Assembly: GCA_015055615.1 (NCBI GenBank)
Contig: SVHT01000002.1
Coordinates: forward strand, 62,001-126,000
Length of the DNA stretch: 64,000 bases
Source of the DNA: Clostridiales bacterium
Lineage (GTDB): Bacteria; Bacillota; Clostridia; Christensenellales; Borkfalkiaceae
Direction of reading: 5' to 3'
Shown piece by piece: positions 1 to 7,921 of this stretch. Under the pieces are notes generated by a model. The model saw nothing but the letters and a program-made list of their open reading frames with translations. It did not search any database and had not been told where the DNA came from. A program made the translations under genes and the position numbers. Position 1 is the stretch's first letter. Each line of letters opens with the position of its first letter.

Positions 1-605
1 TTTGTCACCACCCTGCAATCTATGGAAAGATTTCCGACGTGCGCATCGACGACGAACGGTTGACGGGTAGCAAAATCGTGCAATGTTTAAAGGCGGGGAT
101 TTCGGTGATTGCGATGCACCTGAATTTGGACACGGTGGACGGCGGTATCGACGACAGCTTGATGCACGGCGTGGCGTTGGCGGCGGGCGAAGATTTTCCC
201 CTTCCGCTCAGCGTGATGCACCCCGTAGAGGGCGGCGGTTACGGAAAGGCGTACGATTTGCCGAAGATTTCCGTTGCAAAGCTTGCGGAGAATATCAAAA
301 AGGAATTTTCGTCTTCTCGGGTGCTGTATTACGGTGGCGAAAAGACGGTAAAACGGGCGGCGAGTTGTTGTGGCGCAGGCGCAGATGAAGAGAGTATTTT
401 ATTTGCGGCAAAGGCGGGCGCAAACGTGTTTATTTCCGCTGATTTTAAACATCACTTGCTTGGCTTGGCAATGGAAAAGGGCATGGGCGTAATCGTGTTG
501 ACACACTATTCGTCCGAAAATTACGGTTTTGAAAAATATTATAAAAAAATCTGTCAAAGAGTGCAAATTCCGTGCGTTTATCACACGGAAAACGCGTGGC
601 TTTGA
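1..605 (+). CDS. Nif3-like dinuclear metal centre protein (DUF34), 5' truncated by window edge
   Basis: The reading frame is already open at base 3 and begins with C-H-H-P-A-I-Y-G-K, the metal-binding HHP segment typical of the N-terminal third of Nif3/YqfO proteins, so the true start lies before the window. About 200 residues are visible. The C-terminal half has the expected G-A-N-V-F-I-S-A-D-F-K-H-H and H-Y-S-S-E segments; the late H-x-x-x-E supplies further metal ligands in the family. The biochemical role is not firmly established (a divalent-metal hydrolase, sometimes annotated GTP cyclohydrolase I type 2). It sits directly before a zinc-ribbon coiled-coil gene, a common pairing. Confidence 0.88.
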   Translation, partial: CHHPAIYGKISDVRIDDERLTGSKIVQCLKAGISVIAMHLNLDTVDGGIDDSLMHGVALAAGEDFPLPLSVMHPVEGGGYGKAYDLPKISVAKLAENIKKEFSSSRVLYYGGEKTVKRAASCCGAGADEESILFAAKAGANVFISADFKHHLLGLAMEKGMGVIVLTHYSSENYGFEKYYKKICQRVQIPCVYHTENAWL

Positions 606-625
606 CGGAAAGGGAGTATATAGTT

Positions 626-1327
626 ATGGCACAGTTACAGGCAATTTTGAAGTATCAGGAAATCGATGCGAAGCTCTATAAGTTGGAGCGTGAGTTGGCG
701 GGCTCGGAAGAGAGAAAGGAGTATGTAAAGTACAAGAAATTTTTGGAAGGCGCGCCTGAAAAGTTGGACGCTTTGGAAGCGAAAGCGGCGTCCTTGAAAG
801 CAGAAGCGGCGGAGTTGACCAAAAATTACGAACAGCTGGAAGAAACGTTGCAATATTTTGACAACGTGGACGAGTTGGTGACGGACGGCGCGGATATTTC
901 CTTCTATCAAAAGAAAGCGCAAACGAAGGTAGAGCAGTTGAAAAAATTCAAGGCGGATTTGGCGGCTTTGGTTGCCAATATCAAGGCGACGGACGCTGAA
1001 TACAAAAAACTGAAAAAGCAGGTTATCACCGCGCAAAATCAGTATAAGGAAGCGGCGGAAAAATACAAGGCAATCAAGGCGGAAAAGGACACGGAAATGA
1101 AACCGATCGAAAAGGAACTCTCCGCGCTTGCCAAGGACGTGCCTGCCGAGATGATGGAAAAATATCAAACGAAGAGAAAGGAGAAAAACGTTCCCGTGTT
1201 CATCGAAATCAACGGAACGCGCTGTTCGTGGTGCGGTATGGAACCGCCTTTGGCTGCGCGTAACAAGTTGACGGGCGGGGGAATGATTGAGTGTGATAGC
1301 TGTCACAAAATCATTTACAGTAAGTAA
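626..1327 (+). CDS. Coiled-coil protein with C4 zinc ribbon (DUF164 / zf-RING_7 family)
   Basis: A protein of 233 residues. Residues about 5-185 are charged, Lys/Glu/Ala-rich heptads predicting a long antiparallel coiled coil; the C-terminus carries C-S-W-C and C-D-S-C, a four-cysteine zinc ribbon. This is the architecture of the CT398/FlgZ-like family, whose function is unclear (proposed nucleic-acid or sigma-factor binding). The ATG at 626 is chosen because it follows AAGGGAG by a normal distance, 20 bases after the Nif3-like stop; an upstream in-frame start would overlap the neighbour. Adjacency to a Nif3-like gene is conserved in many bacteria and suggests a functional link. Confidence 0.85.
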   Translation: MAQLQAILKYQEIDAKLYKLERELAGSEERKEYVKYKKFLEGAPEKLDALEAKAASLKAEAAELTKNYEQLEETLQYFDNVDELVTDGADISFYQKKAQTKVEQLKKFKADLAALVANIKATDAEYKKLKKQVITAQNQYKEAAEKYKAIKAEKDTEMKPIEKELSALAKDVPAEMMEKYQTKRKEKNVPVFIEINGTRCSWCGMEPPLAARNKLTGGGMIECDSCHKIIYSK

Positions 1328-1328
1328 G

Positions 1329-1425
1329 GTCGTTTTTGATAAGCTACGCATTTCGGCGTTGCCCCTCGGTTACGTACTTTTAAAAACGACGATGAGTAAA
1401 CGGCGCATTTCGACGTTGTGTGGCA
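1329..1425. repeat. Candidate dispersed repeat with inverted-repeat boundary
   Basis: A 9-bp inverted repeat (1329-1337 and 1382-1390, GTCGTTTTT/AAAAACGAC) encloses a 32-base core at 1347-1378 that matches 24 of 32 bases of 6026-6057, ungapped. A third partial match (14 of 17 bases to the core start) lies at about 1405-1421. No T-run follows the inverted repeat, so it is a poor terminator. It fills the gap before alr. Confidence 0.45.
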
Positions 1426-1436
1426 TATAATATACC

Positions 1437-2489
1437 GTGCAGAAAGTTGTGGCGAAAATTCATTTGGGGAATATCAGACGGAACGCGGAAACCTTTCGAC
1501 GGCTTACGAAAACGGGGCTGTGCGCGGTGGTAAAAGCCAATGCGTACGGTCACGGCGCGGAGGAAGTGGTAAACGCATTGAGTGGCGTGGCGGATTCCTT
1601 TGCGGTGGCGATTGTGGACGAGGGTATACGGATACGCGGTGTAGCGTGCGGAAAGGAAATTCTCGTGCTTACGCCACCGATTACGGCGGAAGACGTCTTG
1701 CGCGGGGCGTGGAACGGTTTTTCGCTAACCGTATCCGATTTGATAACGGCAAAGCTGATTGACGGCATTTCAAGGGCAAGGAGATTGCCCATAAACGTAC
1801 ATTTGAAAGTGAATACGGGTATGAACCGCTACGGTATGGAGCCGTCTGCATTGGGCAAAGTCTGCAAACGCTTGCAAACGAATCCTTTCGTGCGGGTGGC
1901 GGGAGTATATTCGCACCTTTATGCTACGTCGGTGGAAACTTCGCGGGCGCAACGGACGGCATTTGAACGGGCTGTGACGATTTGCAAGCGATATTTTCCC
2001 TTGATAAAAGCGCATTTATCCGCGACCTACGGCGCGTTGCTTGGCAAGGAATTTGCTTTCGATAGTGTGCGTATCGGGTTGGGCTTGTACGGATATTTGC
2101 CCGTTGACAAGGACAGCGGTTTGGTTATGCCCGATTTAGAAAAGGGTATGACGGTGTATGCGACGGCGGTAACGTCTAGGAAATACTTATACGGTGGCGC
2201 GGGGTACGGCGAAAATTCCTTTGCAAAATCACCAAAGGACTTGACGGTGTGTCGGTACGGATATGCGGACGGTTTTTTGCGACGGCGCGAAAACGGTTTG
2301 CTTGACGCAGAAACGCAGGCGAACAATCTGTGTATGGACGCGTGTATTAAAATCGGCAGATTACCGCGCGGGAAGCAATTCCCGATTATGACGGACGCTG
2401 CGGCGGTTGCGAGGGCAACGGATACGATTCCCTACGAAGTTTTATGCGCGGCGACTCGTCGCGCGGAGAGGATATATGACAACGAATAA
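1437..2489 (+). CDS. alr: Alanine racemase
   Basis: Interconverts L- and D-alanine for peptidoglycan, using PLP. The 350-residue protein has the PLP-lysine motif A-V-V-K-A-N-A-Y-G-H-G at about residues 31-41, the TIM-barrel segment H-L-K-V-N-T-G-M-N-R-Y-G and the C-terminal-domain G-Y-G-E-N-S stretch carrying the second catalytic tyrosine. Length is slightly short of the usual 360-390. Translation starts at GTG 1437; the ribosome-binding site is weak, with a TATAAT-like sequence just upstream (about 1425-1430). The 3' end overlaps the next gene by 14 bases, suggesting translational coupling. Confidence 0.93.
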   Translation: MQKVVAKIHLGNIRRNAETFRRLTKTGLCAVVKANAYGHGAEEVVNALSGVADSFAVAIVDEGIRIRGVACGKEILVLTPPITAEDVLRGAWNGFSLTVSDLITAKLIDGISRARRLPINVHLKVNTGMNRYGMEPSALGKVCKRLQTNPFVRVAGVYSHLYATSVETSRAQRTAFERAVTICKRYFPLIKAHLSATYGALLGKEFAFDSVRIGLGLYGYLPVDKDSGLVMPDLEKGMTVYATAVTSRKYLYGGAGYGENSFAKSPKDLTVCRYGYADGFLRRRENGLLDAETQANNLCMDACIKIGRLPRGKQFPIMTDAAAVARATDTIPYEVLCAATRRAERIYDNE

Positions 2490-3102
2490 ATTGCGTTTTG
2501 TGGAAACCGATTCGCCTCAAAAAGAAGAGGATCTTGCCGAGGCGAAAAAACGGCTTAGGGCGTACATGAAAGGACGGCGGGGCGAAAACGAAAACCGCGA
2601 TATAAAAGAGGAGCTGTTGCTACGCAACGTTTTGCGCGCGATAGCGGAAAAGGGTTTGGACGCAGTCAAGGATAGGAAAGCCTTCGTCTATCTTTCCTTT
2701 TCTTCCGAAGCCCCAACGGACAAGCTAATACAGGCTCTGTTGGAAGGCGGTTGGAGGGTGTACTGCCCGCGAATAGAAAACAGGCAGATGCTTGCCGTGG
2801 AATACGGAGAAGATTTTTCTCTTTCGAGCTTTGGCACGCGCGAGCCGATTGGCGAGCCGTACACGGGGAAGCTGGATTTGGCGGTTGTTCCTTTGCTTGC
2901 CGTGGACGAGCAAGGCAGACGGCTGGGTTACGGTGGAGGGTATTACGACCGATTTTTAGGGGAGCACCCCGAAACCTTGCGCCTCGCATACGGGTTTGAT
3001 TTTCAAATCATACGCCAAGTGCCAACGGAAGAACACGATATAAAAATGGACGGAATTGCAACGGACAAGCGTATCGTTTGGACAAGCGTCCGCGAAAAAT
3101 AG
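2476..3102 (+). CDS. 5-formyltetrahydrofolate cyclo-ligase
   Basis: Converts 5-formyl-THF to 5,10-methenyl-THF with ATP, salvaging the folate pool. The 208-residue protein shows the family signature G-R-R-L-G-Y-G-G-G-Y-Y-D-R-F-L near residues 145-160 (phosphate-binding loop) and an N-terminal K-K-R-L-R-A-Y-M-K helix. The ATG at 2476 follows GAGAGGA and lies inside the alr 3' end. Folate metabolism is also represented in this window by thyA and folA. Confidence 0.92.
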   Translation: MTTNKLRFVETDSPQKEEDLAEAKKRLRAYMKGRRGENENRDIKEELLLRNVLRAIAEKGLDAVKDRKAFVYLSFSSEAPTDKLIQALLEGGWRVYCPRIENRQMLAVEYGEDFSLSSFGTREPIGEPYTGKLDLAVVPLLAVDEQGRRLGYGGGYYDRFLGEHPETLRLAYGFDFQIIRQVPTEEHDIKMDGIATDKRIVWTSVREK

Positions 3103-3143
3103 AAAAAAATTTACAATAAAGATAAAATAGGAGAATTACGGAA

Positions 3144-3878
3144 ATGGCTAAATCTAACAGCAAATTTAAATTTTATGCAAAGTACGTATGGCAGTTGATT
3201 AAGGACTCGTTGCCGTCGGGTATTATGTATCTTTGCGCAGGTTGTATCTTGATGATGGCGACGATTAAGATGAGGGAGGATAACGCGTTTACGTTTAAAA
3301 ACGCAGCCCTTTTTTGGATAATATTCTGTCCCGTAGTGGCGGCGGCGTATAACGCTTTGATGTCGTGGGCGAACGGCGGTCAGCAATACGAAATGCTGGT
3401 GTCGGGTAATATCCGTCGCAGTACGGAACAGACCTACGGCGCGGGTTATAAAATTGGCAAATACAAAGAAGAGAAAGAATATCGCATTTGGAAAGGCTTT
3501 GTTGTGGGTGGCTTGATGGCGTTTTTCGCAATCCTCGTAGGTATCGTTTGGGGAGTAAAGCAATCCCGAATTGACGCGCGTTTGGCGGATATGGAAATCG
3601 GCTTGTCCGAAACGCTGGGTATTATTCTGTCGGGTTGGTCGGTGATGCCGATTTATTACGCAAACGCTATGGGCGCGAACATCAGCTATTTCGTGTCGCT
3701 TGTATTTGCGTTGGTGCCCATTGGCGTAACGGCAGGGTTCTACATTTGGGGCGCGTACGCGCGCAGAAACAAAAGACTGCGCGAACAGGCAATAGCAGAC
3801 AGAGCCTCGCAGTCGAATAAACCGCAAAAAATCAATTACGGCGGTTTGCCTGGGACAAAACCCAAGAAGAAAAAATAA
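3144..3878 (+). CDS. Uncharacterised four-helix membrane protein
   Basis: I do not recognise a family. The 244-residue protein has a short basic cytoplasmic N-terminus, two hydrophobic segments (about residues 24-42 and 53-71), a polar loop of about 60 residues rich in Lys, Glu and Tyr, two more segments (about 117-137 and 182-202) and a strongly basic tail ending in K-P-K-K-K-K. No catalytic motif is visible. The start follows TAGGAGAATTACGGAA. Its place just before rsmD-coaD may be only positional; a role in membrane organisation cannot be argued from sequence. Confidence 0.7.
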   Translation: MAKSNSKFKFYAKYVWQLIKDSLPSGIMYLCAGCILMMATIKMREDNAFTFKNAALFWIIFCPVVAAAYNALMSWANGGQQYEMLVSGNIRRSTEQTYGAGYKIGKYKEEKEYRIWKGFVVGGLMAFFAILVGIVWGVKQSRIDARLADMEIGLSETLGIILSGWSVMPIYYANAMGANISYFVSLVFALVPIGVTAGFYIWGAYARRNKRLREQAIADRASQSNKPQKINYGGLPGTKPKKKK

Positions 3879-3905
3879 AGTGCGGGCAAGCGCGGAGAGT
3901 GGACG

Positions 3906-4451
3906 ATGAGAATTATCGGCGGAAAATATAGGAGCAGGGTTTTGGCGGAGTTTGCAGGCGAGGACGTTCGTCCAACCTCCGATCGCGCCAAAGAATCGCT
4001 GTTTAATATTCTGTCCTTAAAGCTGTATGGAGCGAGGGTTTTGGACCTGTTTTGCGGTAGTGGCGCGTTGGGGCTGGAAAGCCTTTCGCGCGGTGCAAAA
4101 GAGGCGGTTTTTAACGATTTTGCCAAGGATAGTCTGGCGATTGTGAAAAAGAATCTTTCGGCTTTAAAAATCCCCGTAAACGGCGACGAGGCAAAGCTTT
4201 CAAACGCCGATTATTCGGTGTGTTTGGAAAGCGCGCGCGGGGAGTTTGATATCATTTTTATTGACCCGCCCTACCGTTTTGATTACGGCGAAAAGGCGCT
4301 GAAAACGATTGCGCAAAAGGGGCTTTTGACGGAAAACGGCGTGGCTGTGTACGAGCGCGACCGTCCTTTCGAGGGCGAAATTGAGGGCTTGGAAAAATAC
4401 GACGAACGAAAATACGGCAAGGCGTATATTACGTTTTTCCGTAGAAAATAG
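3906..4451 (+). CDS. rsmD: 16S rRNA (guanine966-N2)-methyltransferase
   Basis: SAM-dependent methylation of G966 of 16S rRNA. The 181-residue protein begins M-R-I-I-G-G-K-Y-R-S-R, contains the R-P-T-S-D-R-A-K-E-S-L-F-N RNA-binding segment, SAM motif D-L-F-C-G-S-G-A-L-G and catalytic D-P-P-Y. The length is standard. It is followed three bases later by the possible GTG start of coaD; rsmD-coaD is a widely conserved bacterial pair. Confidence 0.95.
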   Translation: MRIIGGKYRSRVLAEFAGEDVRPTSDRAKESLFNILSLKLYGARVLDLFCGSGALGLESLSRGAKEAVFNDFAKDSLAIVKKNLSALKIPVNGDEAKLSNADYSVCLESARGEFDIIFIDPPYRFDYGEKALKTIAQKGLLTENGVAVYERDRPFEGEIEGLEKYDERKYGKAYITFFRRK

Positions 4452-4463
4452 ACGGTGAACGGT

Positions 4464-4955
4464 ATGAACGAAAACAAGAAAAAATGCGTGTTTGCGGGGA
4501 CGTTTGACCCCCCTACGCTCGGGCATGAGGCGTTGATTAACGATTGCTTGCGTATCTTTGACGAAGTGGTGGTGGCGATTATGGTTAACCCGATGAAAAC
4601 CCCTTGCTTTACGGTGGAAGAGCGCAAAGAGATGCTGTCGCTTGTCTTTGGTAAGGACAGCCGTGTGCGCGTGGTAGCGTTTAGCGGTACGGTGGCGGAA
4701 TTGCTCGCGCAAGAAGGCACGAAGGTGTACGTGCGGGGGATTCGCAACGGTACCGATTTGGATTTTGAAAACGCGAACTTTTACGCGAGCTGTAAGCTAG
4801 ATGAAGATATCACGGCGGTATATCTGCCTTGTCGGCAGAATTTGTTGCACGTCAGCTCGTCCATGGTACGCAATTCTTTGAAATTCGGTACGCCGATTGA
4901 CGAATACGTGTCTAACGCGGTAAAGGACTATATTATAAATAAGGTAGAAAAATAA
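4464..4955 (+). CDS. coaD: Phosphopantetheine adenylyltransferase
   Basis: Transfers AMP from ATP to 4'-phosphopantetheine in coenzyme A synthesis. The 163-residue protein has the nucleotidyltransferase motif A-G-T-F-D-P-P-T-L-G-H near the N-terminus (the GxFDPxTxGH signature) and Y-V-R-G-I-R-N-G-T-D plus the S-S-S-M-V-R segment of the second ATP-binding motif. ATG 4464 is used; GTG 4455 in frame is possible because neither has a clear Shine-Dalgarno. Coupled to rsmD. Confidence 0.93.
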   Translation: MNENKKKCVFAGTFDPPTLGHEALINDCLRIFDEVVVAIMVNPMKTPCFTVEERKEMLSLVFGKDSRVRVVAFSGTVAELLAQEGTKVYVRGIRNGTDLDFENANFYASCKLDEDITAVYLPCRQNLLHVSSSMVRNSLKFGTPIDEYVSNAVKDYIINKVEK

Positions 4956-4986
4956 TACGAGAGAGAATAGAAAAGGAGATACGACT

Positions 4987-6009
4987 ATGTTGGAAAAGCA
5001 GTACTTTATTCCAGAGCCTGAAGAGTTTATCTCGGAAAAGCCCATGACGGCGGAAATGAAAAAAATTAAAAAAGAACGCGACCAAGAGGTTCGCGACGCC
5101 ATTGCCGGCAGATCGGACAAGATGCTCGTTATCGTCGGGCCTTGTTCCGCACACGAGCCTGCGCCTACGCTCGAATACATTTCCCGCCTTGGTAAACTCA
5201 ACGAAAAGGTCAAGGAAAAGTTGGTTATCGTGCCCCGTATTTACACCAACAAGCCCCGTACCAAGGGCGTTGGGTACAAGGGCATGTTCTTGCAACCCGA
5301 CCCCGAGGGGGCGGCGGACATTGCTAGGGGTATCCGCAGTATTCGCGCTTTGCACCTCGCGGCGATTAACGAGTCGGGTTTGACCTCGGCGGACGAAATG
5401 CTCTACCCCGAAAACACGCCGTACGTAGAGGACCTTTTGTCCTACCACGCGGTTGGCGCGCGGAGCGTGGAAGACCAGCTACATCGCCAAGTTGCGAGCG
5501 GTATCGACGCGCCCGTCGGCATGAAAAACCCGATGAGCGGTAATATTATCGCCCTTGTTAACTCCATTTTTGCGGCGCAGAGTCCGCAGGTGTTTAAATA
5601 CCGCAATTATCAGGTAAGCTCGGATGGAAACCCTTACGCGCACGCAATTTTGCGTGGGGGAGTGGACGGTTCGGGTGGGGACGTGCCCAATTTCCATTAC
5701 GAAACGGTGATGCAGCTCGAAGAAATGTACCGTGGCAGTAACCTTGAAAACCCCGCAATCGTTATCGATTGTAATCACTCGAACTCGGGCAAGCAATTTA
5801 AACAGCAAATTCGTATTGCCGAAGAAGTAATGCAAAACCGTCGTTTTGATAAGGATTTCAAGCGTATCGTCAAGGGCTTTATGATAGAGAGTTTCTTGGT
5901 GGAGGGCAGTCAAAAACACGACGAGGTTTTCGGGAAATCGATTACCGATCCCTGTCTTGGATGGGAGGATACCGAGAGGTTGCTCCTTGATTTGGCAGAA
6001 CAGGTATAA
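4987..6009 (+). CDS. 3-deoxy-7-phosphoheptulonate (DAHP) synthase, class I AroG/F/H type
   Basis: First step of the shikimate pathway: phosphoenolpyruvate plus erythrose 4-phosphate. The 340-residue protein carries V-G-P-C-S-A-H (metal-binding Cys), P-R-I-Y-T-N-K-P-R-T, K-N-P-M-S-G-N and D-C-N-H-S-N-S-G-K motifs of the type I-alpha enzymes (AroG-like), rather than the AroA(Q)-fused or class II forms. The start follows AAAAGGAGATACGACT. Its neighbour downstream is pheA, suggesting a phenylalanine-directed isozyme; which amino acid inhibits it cannot be read safely. Confidence 0.93.
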   Translation: MLEKQYFIPEPEEFISEKPMTAEMKKIKKERDQEVRDAIAGRSDKMLVIVGPCSAHEPAPTLEYISRLGKLNEKVKEKLVIVPRIYTNKPRTKGVGYKGMFLQPDPEGAADIARGIRSIRALHLAAINESGLTSADEMLYPENTPYVEDLLSYHAVGARSVEDQLHRQVASGIDAPVGMKNPMSGNIIALVNSIFAAQSPQVFKYRNYQVSSDGNPYAHAILRGGVDGSGGDVPNFHYETVMQLEEMYRGSNLENPAIVIDCNHSNSGKQFKQQIRIAEEVMQNRRFDKDFKRIVKGFMIESFLVEGSQKHDEVFGKSITDPCLGWEDTERLLLDLAEQV

Positions 6010-6169
6010 AACGACGTACATACGTCGCATGTCTGCGTTACGGCTTAGTTACGTGCTATCGGTACGCGCCCTCGTAGCGTCTTGAACTGCTCGTATCTTC
6101 GTCACGTTCACTCGCATAAGGGTGTGACAATTTCAACAATTACAAACCAAATTTTAGAGGTAAAAGAAT
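6010..6169 (+). repeat. Intergenic region before pheA with hairpin and dispersed-repeat copy
   Basis: The 160-base gap begins with a 7-bp palindromic stem (CGACGTA-CA-TACGTCG, about 6012-6027) and contains the 32-base core at 6026-6057 that matches the 1347-1378 core at 24 of 32 bases. The rest shows no T-box motif and no obvious terminator. A Shine-Dalgarno-like AGAGGT lies before pheA. Confidence 0.45.
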
Positions 6170-7024
6170 ATGAAAATTGCATTTTTAGGACCAGAGGGGA
6201 GCTATTCGCACCTCGCGGCAAAACAGTTTTTAAAGACGGAATCGACGGGGGTAAAAGCCGTCGGCGAGTGGGACGAATGCGTGCCTTTCCGTAACTTTCC
6301 CGAAGTGCTCGCGGCGGTAAAGAGCGGTAAAGTGGACGGCGCGGCGATTCCCATTGAAAACAGCCTGCAAGGCGGTGTGTCGCAAAATCTCGACCTTTTG
6401 CAGGATTGCGAAAATTTGTACGCGGTCAAAGAAGAAATTATCCGCGTGGATCATCGCCTTATCTACAAAAAGGGTGTGAAGTTTTCCGAGATTGGCAGAG
6501 TATATTCGCACCGTCAGGCGCTCGACCAATGCGCGACGTTTTTGACGAAGGAGATGCCGTTTGCGTCCTTGCGCGATGCGGAATCCACGGGGTTTGGCAT
6601 TTCGCGCGCGGTGGAGGACGATTCGGGTAAGAGCGCGGCGATTGCGGGCGCGCACACCGAAAATTTGCGTAGTGGATTCGTGATGAGCGAGGAATCGATT
6701 TCGGACGAAAAGAACAACTATACGCACTTTCTTTTGATTAAAAAGGGGGAGGGCGCGTTGCCTAAAACAAGCAACCGTGTGTTCTTCTCGGCGGTTTGTC
6801 CGCACCGTCCCGGGAGCTTGCTTGAATTGTTGCAAATCATTGCAAAACACGGTATCAACATGACGAAAATCGAGAGCCGTCCCGTAAAGAATAGACCGGG
6901 CGATTACCGTTTCTTTATTGAGGCGGATTGCGATATTGCGTCCGACGAAGTGAAGGAAATGTTTGACTCTATCCGTCACCATACCTTAGAGTGTAAATTG
7001 CTCGGCGCGTATAACCGCGGTTAA
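6170..7024 (+). CDS. pheA: Prephenate dehydratase with ACT domain
   Basis: Converts prephenate to phenylpyruvate. The 284-residue protein begins F-L-G-P-E-G-S-Y-S-H-L-A-A, has P-I-E-N-S-L-Q-G in the first lobe, a Y-S-H-R-Q-A-L-D-Q-C segment, and a C-terminal ACT domain from about residue 195 with G-S-L-L-E-L-L and E-S-R-P-V (the ESRP phenylalanine-binding motif). There is no chorismate mutase domain, so it is the monofunctional Gram-positive form. Feedback inhibition by Phe is expected from the ACT domain. Pairs with the DAHP synthase upstream. Confidence 0.95.
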   Translation: MKIAFLGPEGSYSHLAAKQFLKTESTGVKAVGEWDECVPFRNFPEVLAAVKSGKVDGAAIPIENSLQGGVSQNLDLLQDCENLYAVKEEIIRVDHRLIYKKGVKFSEIGRVYSHRQALDQCATFLTKEMPFASLRDAESTGFGISRAVEDDSGKSAAIAGAHTENLRSGFVMSEESISDEKNNYTHFLLIKKGEGALPKTSNRVFFSAVCPHRPGSLLELLQIIAKHGINMTKIESRPVKNRPGDYRFFIEADCDIASDEVKEMFDSIRHHTLECKLLGAYNRG

Positions 7025-7089
7025 AAACAGCGAGGCGTAACTTAGCAATACCTAAACAAAAGATTTCTTGTCCGTACATAAACCGTTGA

Positions 7090-7113
7090 TTGCGACCCGT
7101 ATAGGGGGCTTTT
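7090..7113 (+). repeat. Short dispersed repeat, copy 1
   Basis: TTGCGACCCGTATAGGGGGC plus TTTT at 7090-7113 matches 61503-61526 at 22 of 24 bases. A weaker relative (GCGTACCGTGTAGGGGG) lies at about 9769-9785. It sits between pheA and the patatin gene, about 30 bases before the Shine-Dalgarno. Confidence 0.4.
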
Positions 7114-7144
7114 GCGGTTTGACGTGTTAGGAGGATAAGAAAAA

Positions 7145-7921
7145 ATGAAAACGTTAGGATTGGCATTGGGCGCAGGCGCGGCGCGCGGAACGTCGCATAT
7201 CGGTTTTTTGCGAGGATTGGAAGAGGCGGGGATAAAACCCGACTTTATCACGGGCTGTTCGATGGGGGCGATTGTCGGCGCGCTTTATGCGGCGGGGATA
7301 TCCCTTAGCGAAATGCAACAAGCGATGGATAGGTTGCGTTTGGTGGATTTTTTTAAGCCTACGGTGAAACGTGGCGGACTGTTCACGATGAAGAAAATCC
7401 GCAAGATATTAGAGGCGCGGTTGGGGGATTTGCAGTTTAAAGATTTGGAAATTCCCTTTCAATGCGTGGCGACCGACCTCGTTTCGCGAAAGCTGATTTG
7501 CTTTTCTAAGGGTAGCGTGGTGGATGCCGTTTTGGCGTCGGCAAACGTTCCGTTTTTGTTTGCGCCGATAAAAAAAGACGGTATGAAACTGATCGACGGG
7601 TATATTTTGGAACGTGTTCCCGCGCGGTTGGTTAAGGATATGGGCGCGGACATCGTAGTGGCGGTGGACGCGCTCGGGAAAAGACCGTTTGGTGCAAAGG
7701 ACCCCACGGCGTTGCAGATGGCGCTGGAAATTATGGATATCTTGGAGTGCGAACGCTTGGAAAAGCGCAAGCAAGCCAATGGGGATTGGCTCGATTTTTG
7801 GTTGGAGCCCGACCTTGGCGATATGGGACAGACGGAATTGAAAAAGATACGGTTTGCTTGCGAGCAGGGGTATGCCTTGGCGCAGGATAACCTAAAAAAG
7901 ATAAAAAAGGCGTTAAAGTAA
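7145..7921 (+). CDS. Patatin-like phospholipase (RssA/NTE family)
   Basis: Predicted serine lipid hydrolase of 258 residues with a Ser-Asp dyad. The oxyanion-hole glycines are in G-L-A-L-G-A-G-A-A-R-G (residues 5-15), the nucleophile in G-C-S-M-G (Ser39) and the Asp in D-G-Y (Asp151). No signal peptide or membrane segment is seen, so a cytoplasmic or peripheral role is likely. The start follows TAGGAGGATAAGAAAAA. It stops immediately before rarA with no gap, implying coupled translation. Substrate unknown. Confidence 0.9.
   Translation: MKTLGLALGAGAARGTSHIGFLRGLEEAGIKPDFITGCSMGAIVGALYAAGISLSEMQQAMDRLRLVDFFKPTVKRGGLFTMKKIRKILEARLGDLQFKDLEIPFQCVATDLVSRKLICFSKGSVVDAVLASANVPFLFAPIKKDGMKLIDGYILERVPARLVKDMGADIVVAVDALGKRPFGAKDPTALQMALEIMDILECERLEKRKQANGDWLDFWLEPDLGDMGQTELKKIRFACEQGYALAQDNLKKIKKALK

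Noticed and set aside
635-1351. Minus-strand open frame of 238 codons opposite the zinc-ribbon coiled-coil gene
   Set aside because: It is rich in Arg, Phe and Leu in the way expected from the complement of a Lys/Glu-rich coding strand, lacks a ribosome-binding site and matches no family.
6010-6169. T-box or phenylalanine leader peptide before pheA
   Set aside because: No T-box sequence, no anti-terminator pairing and no Phe-rich short frame were found.
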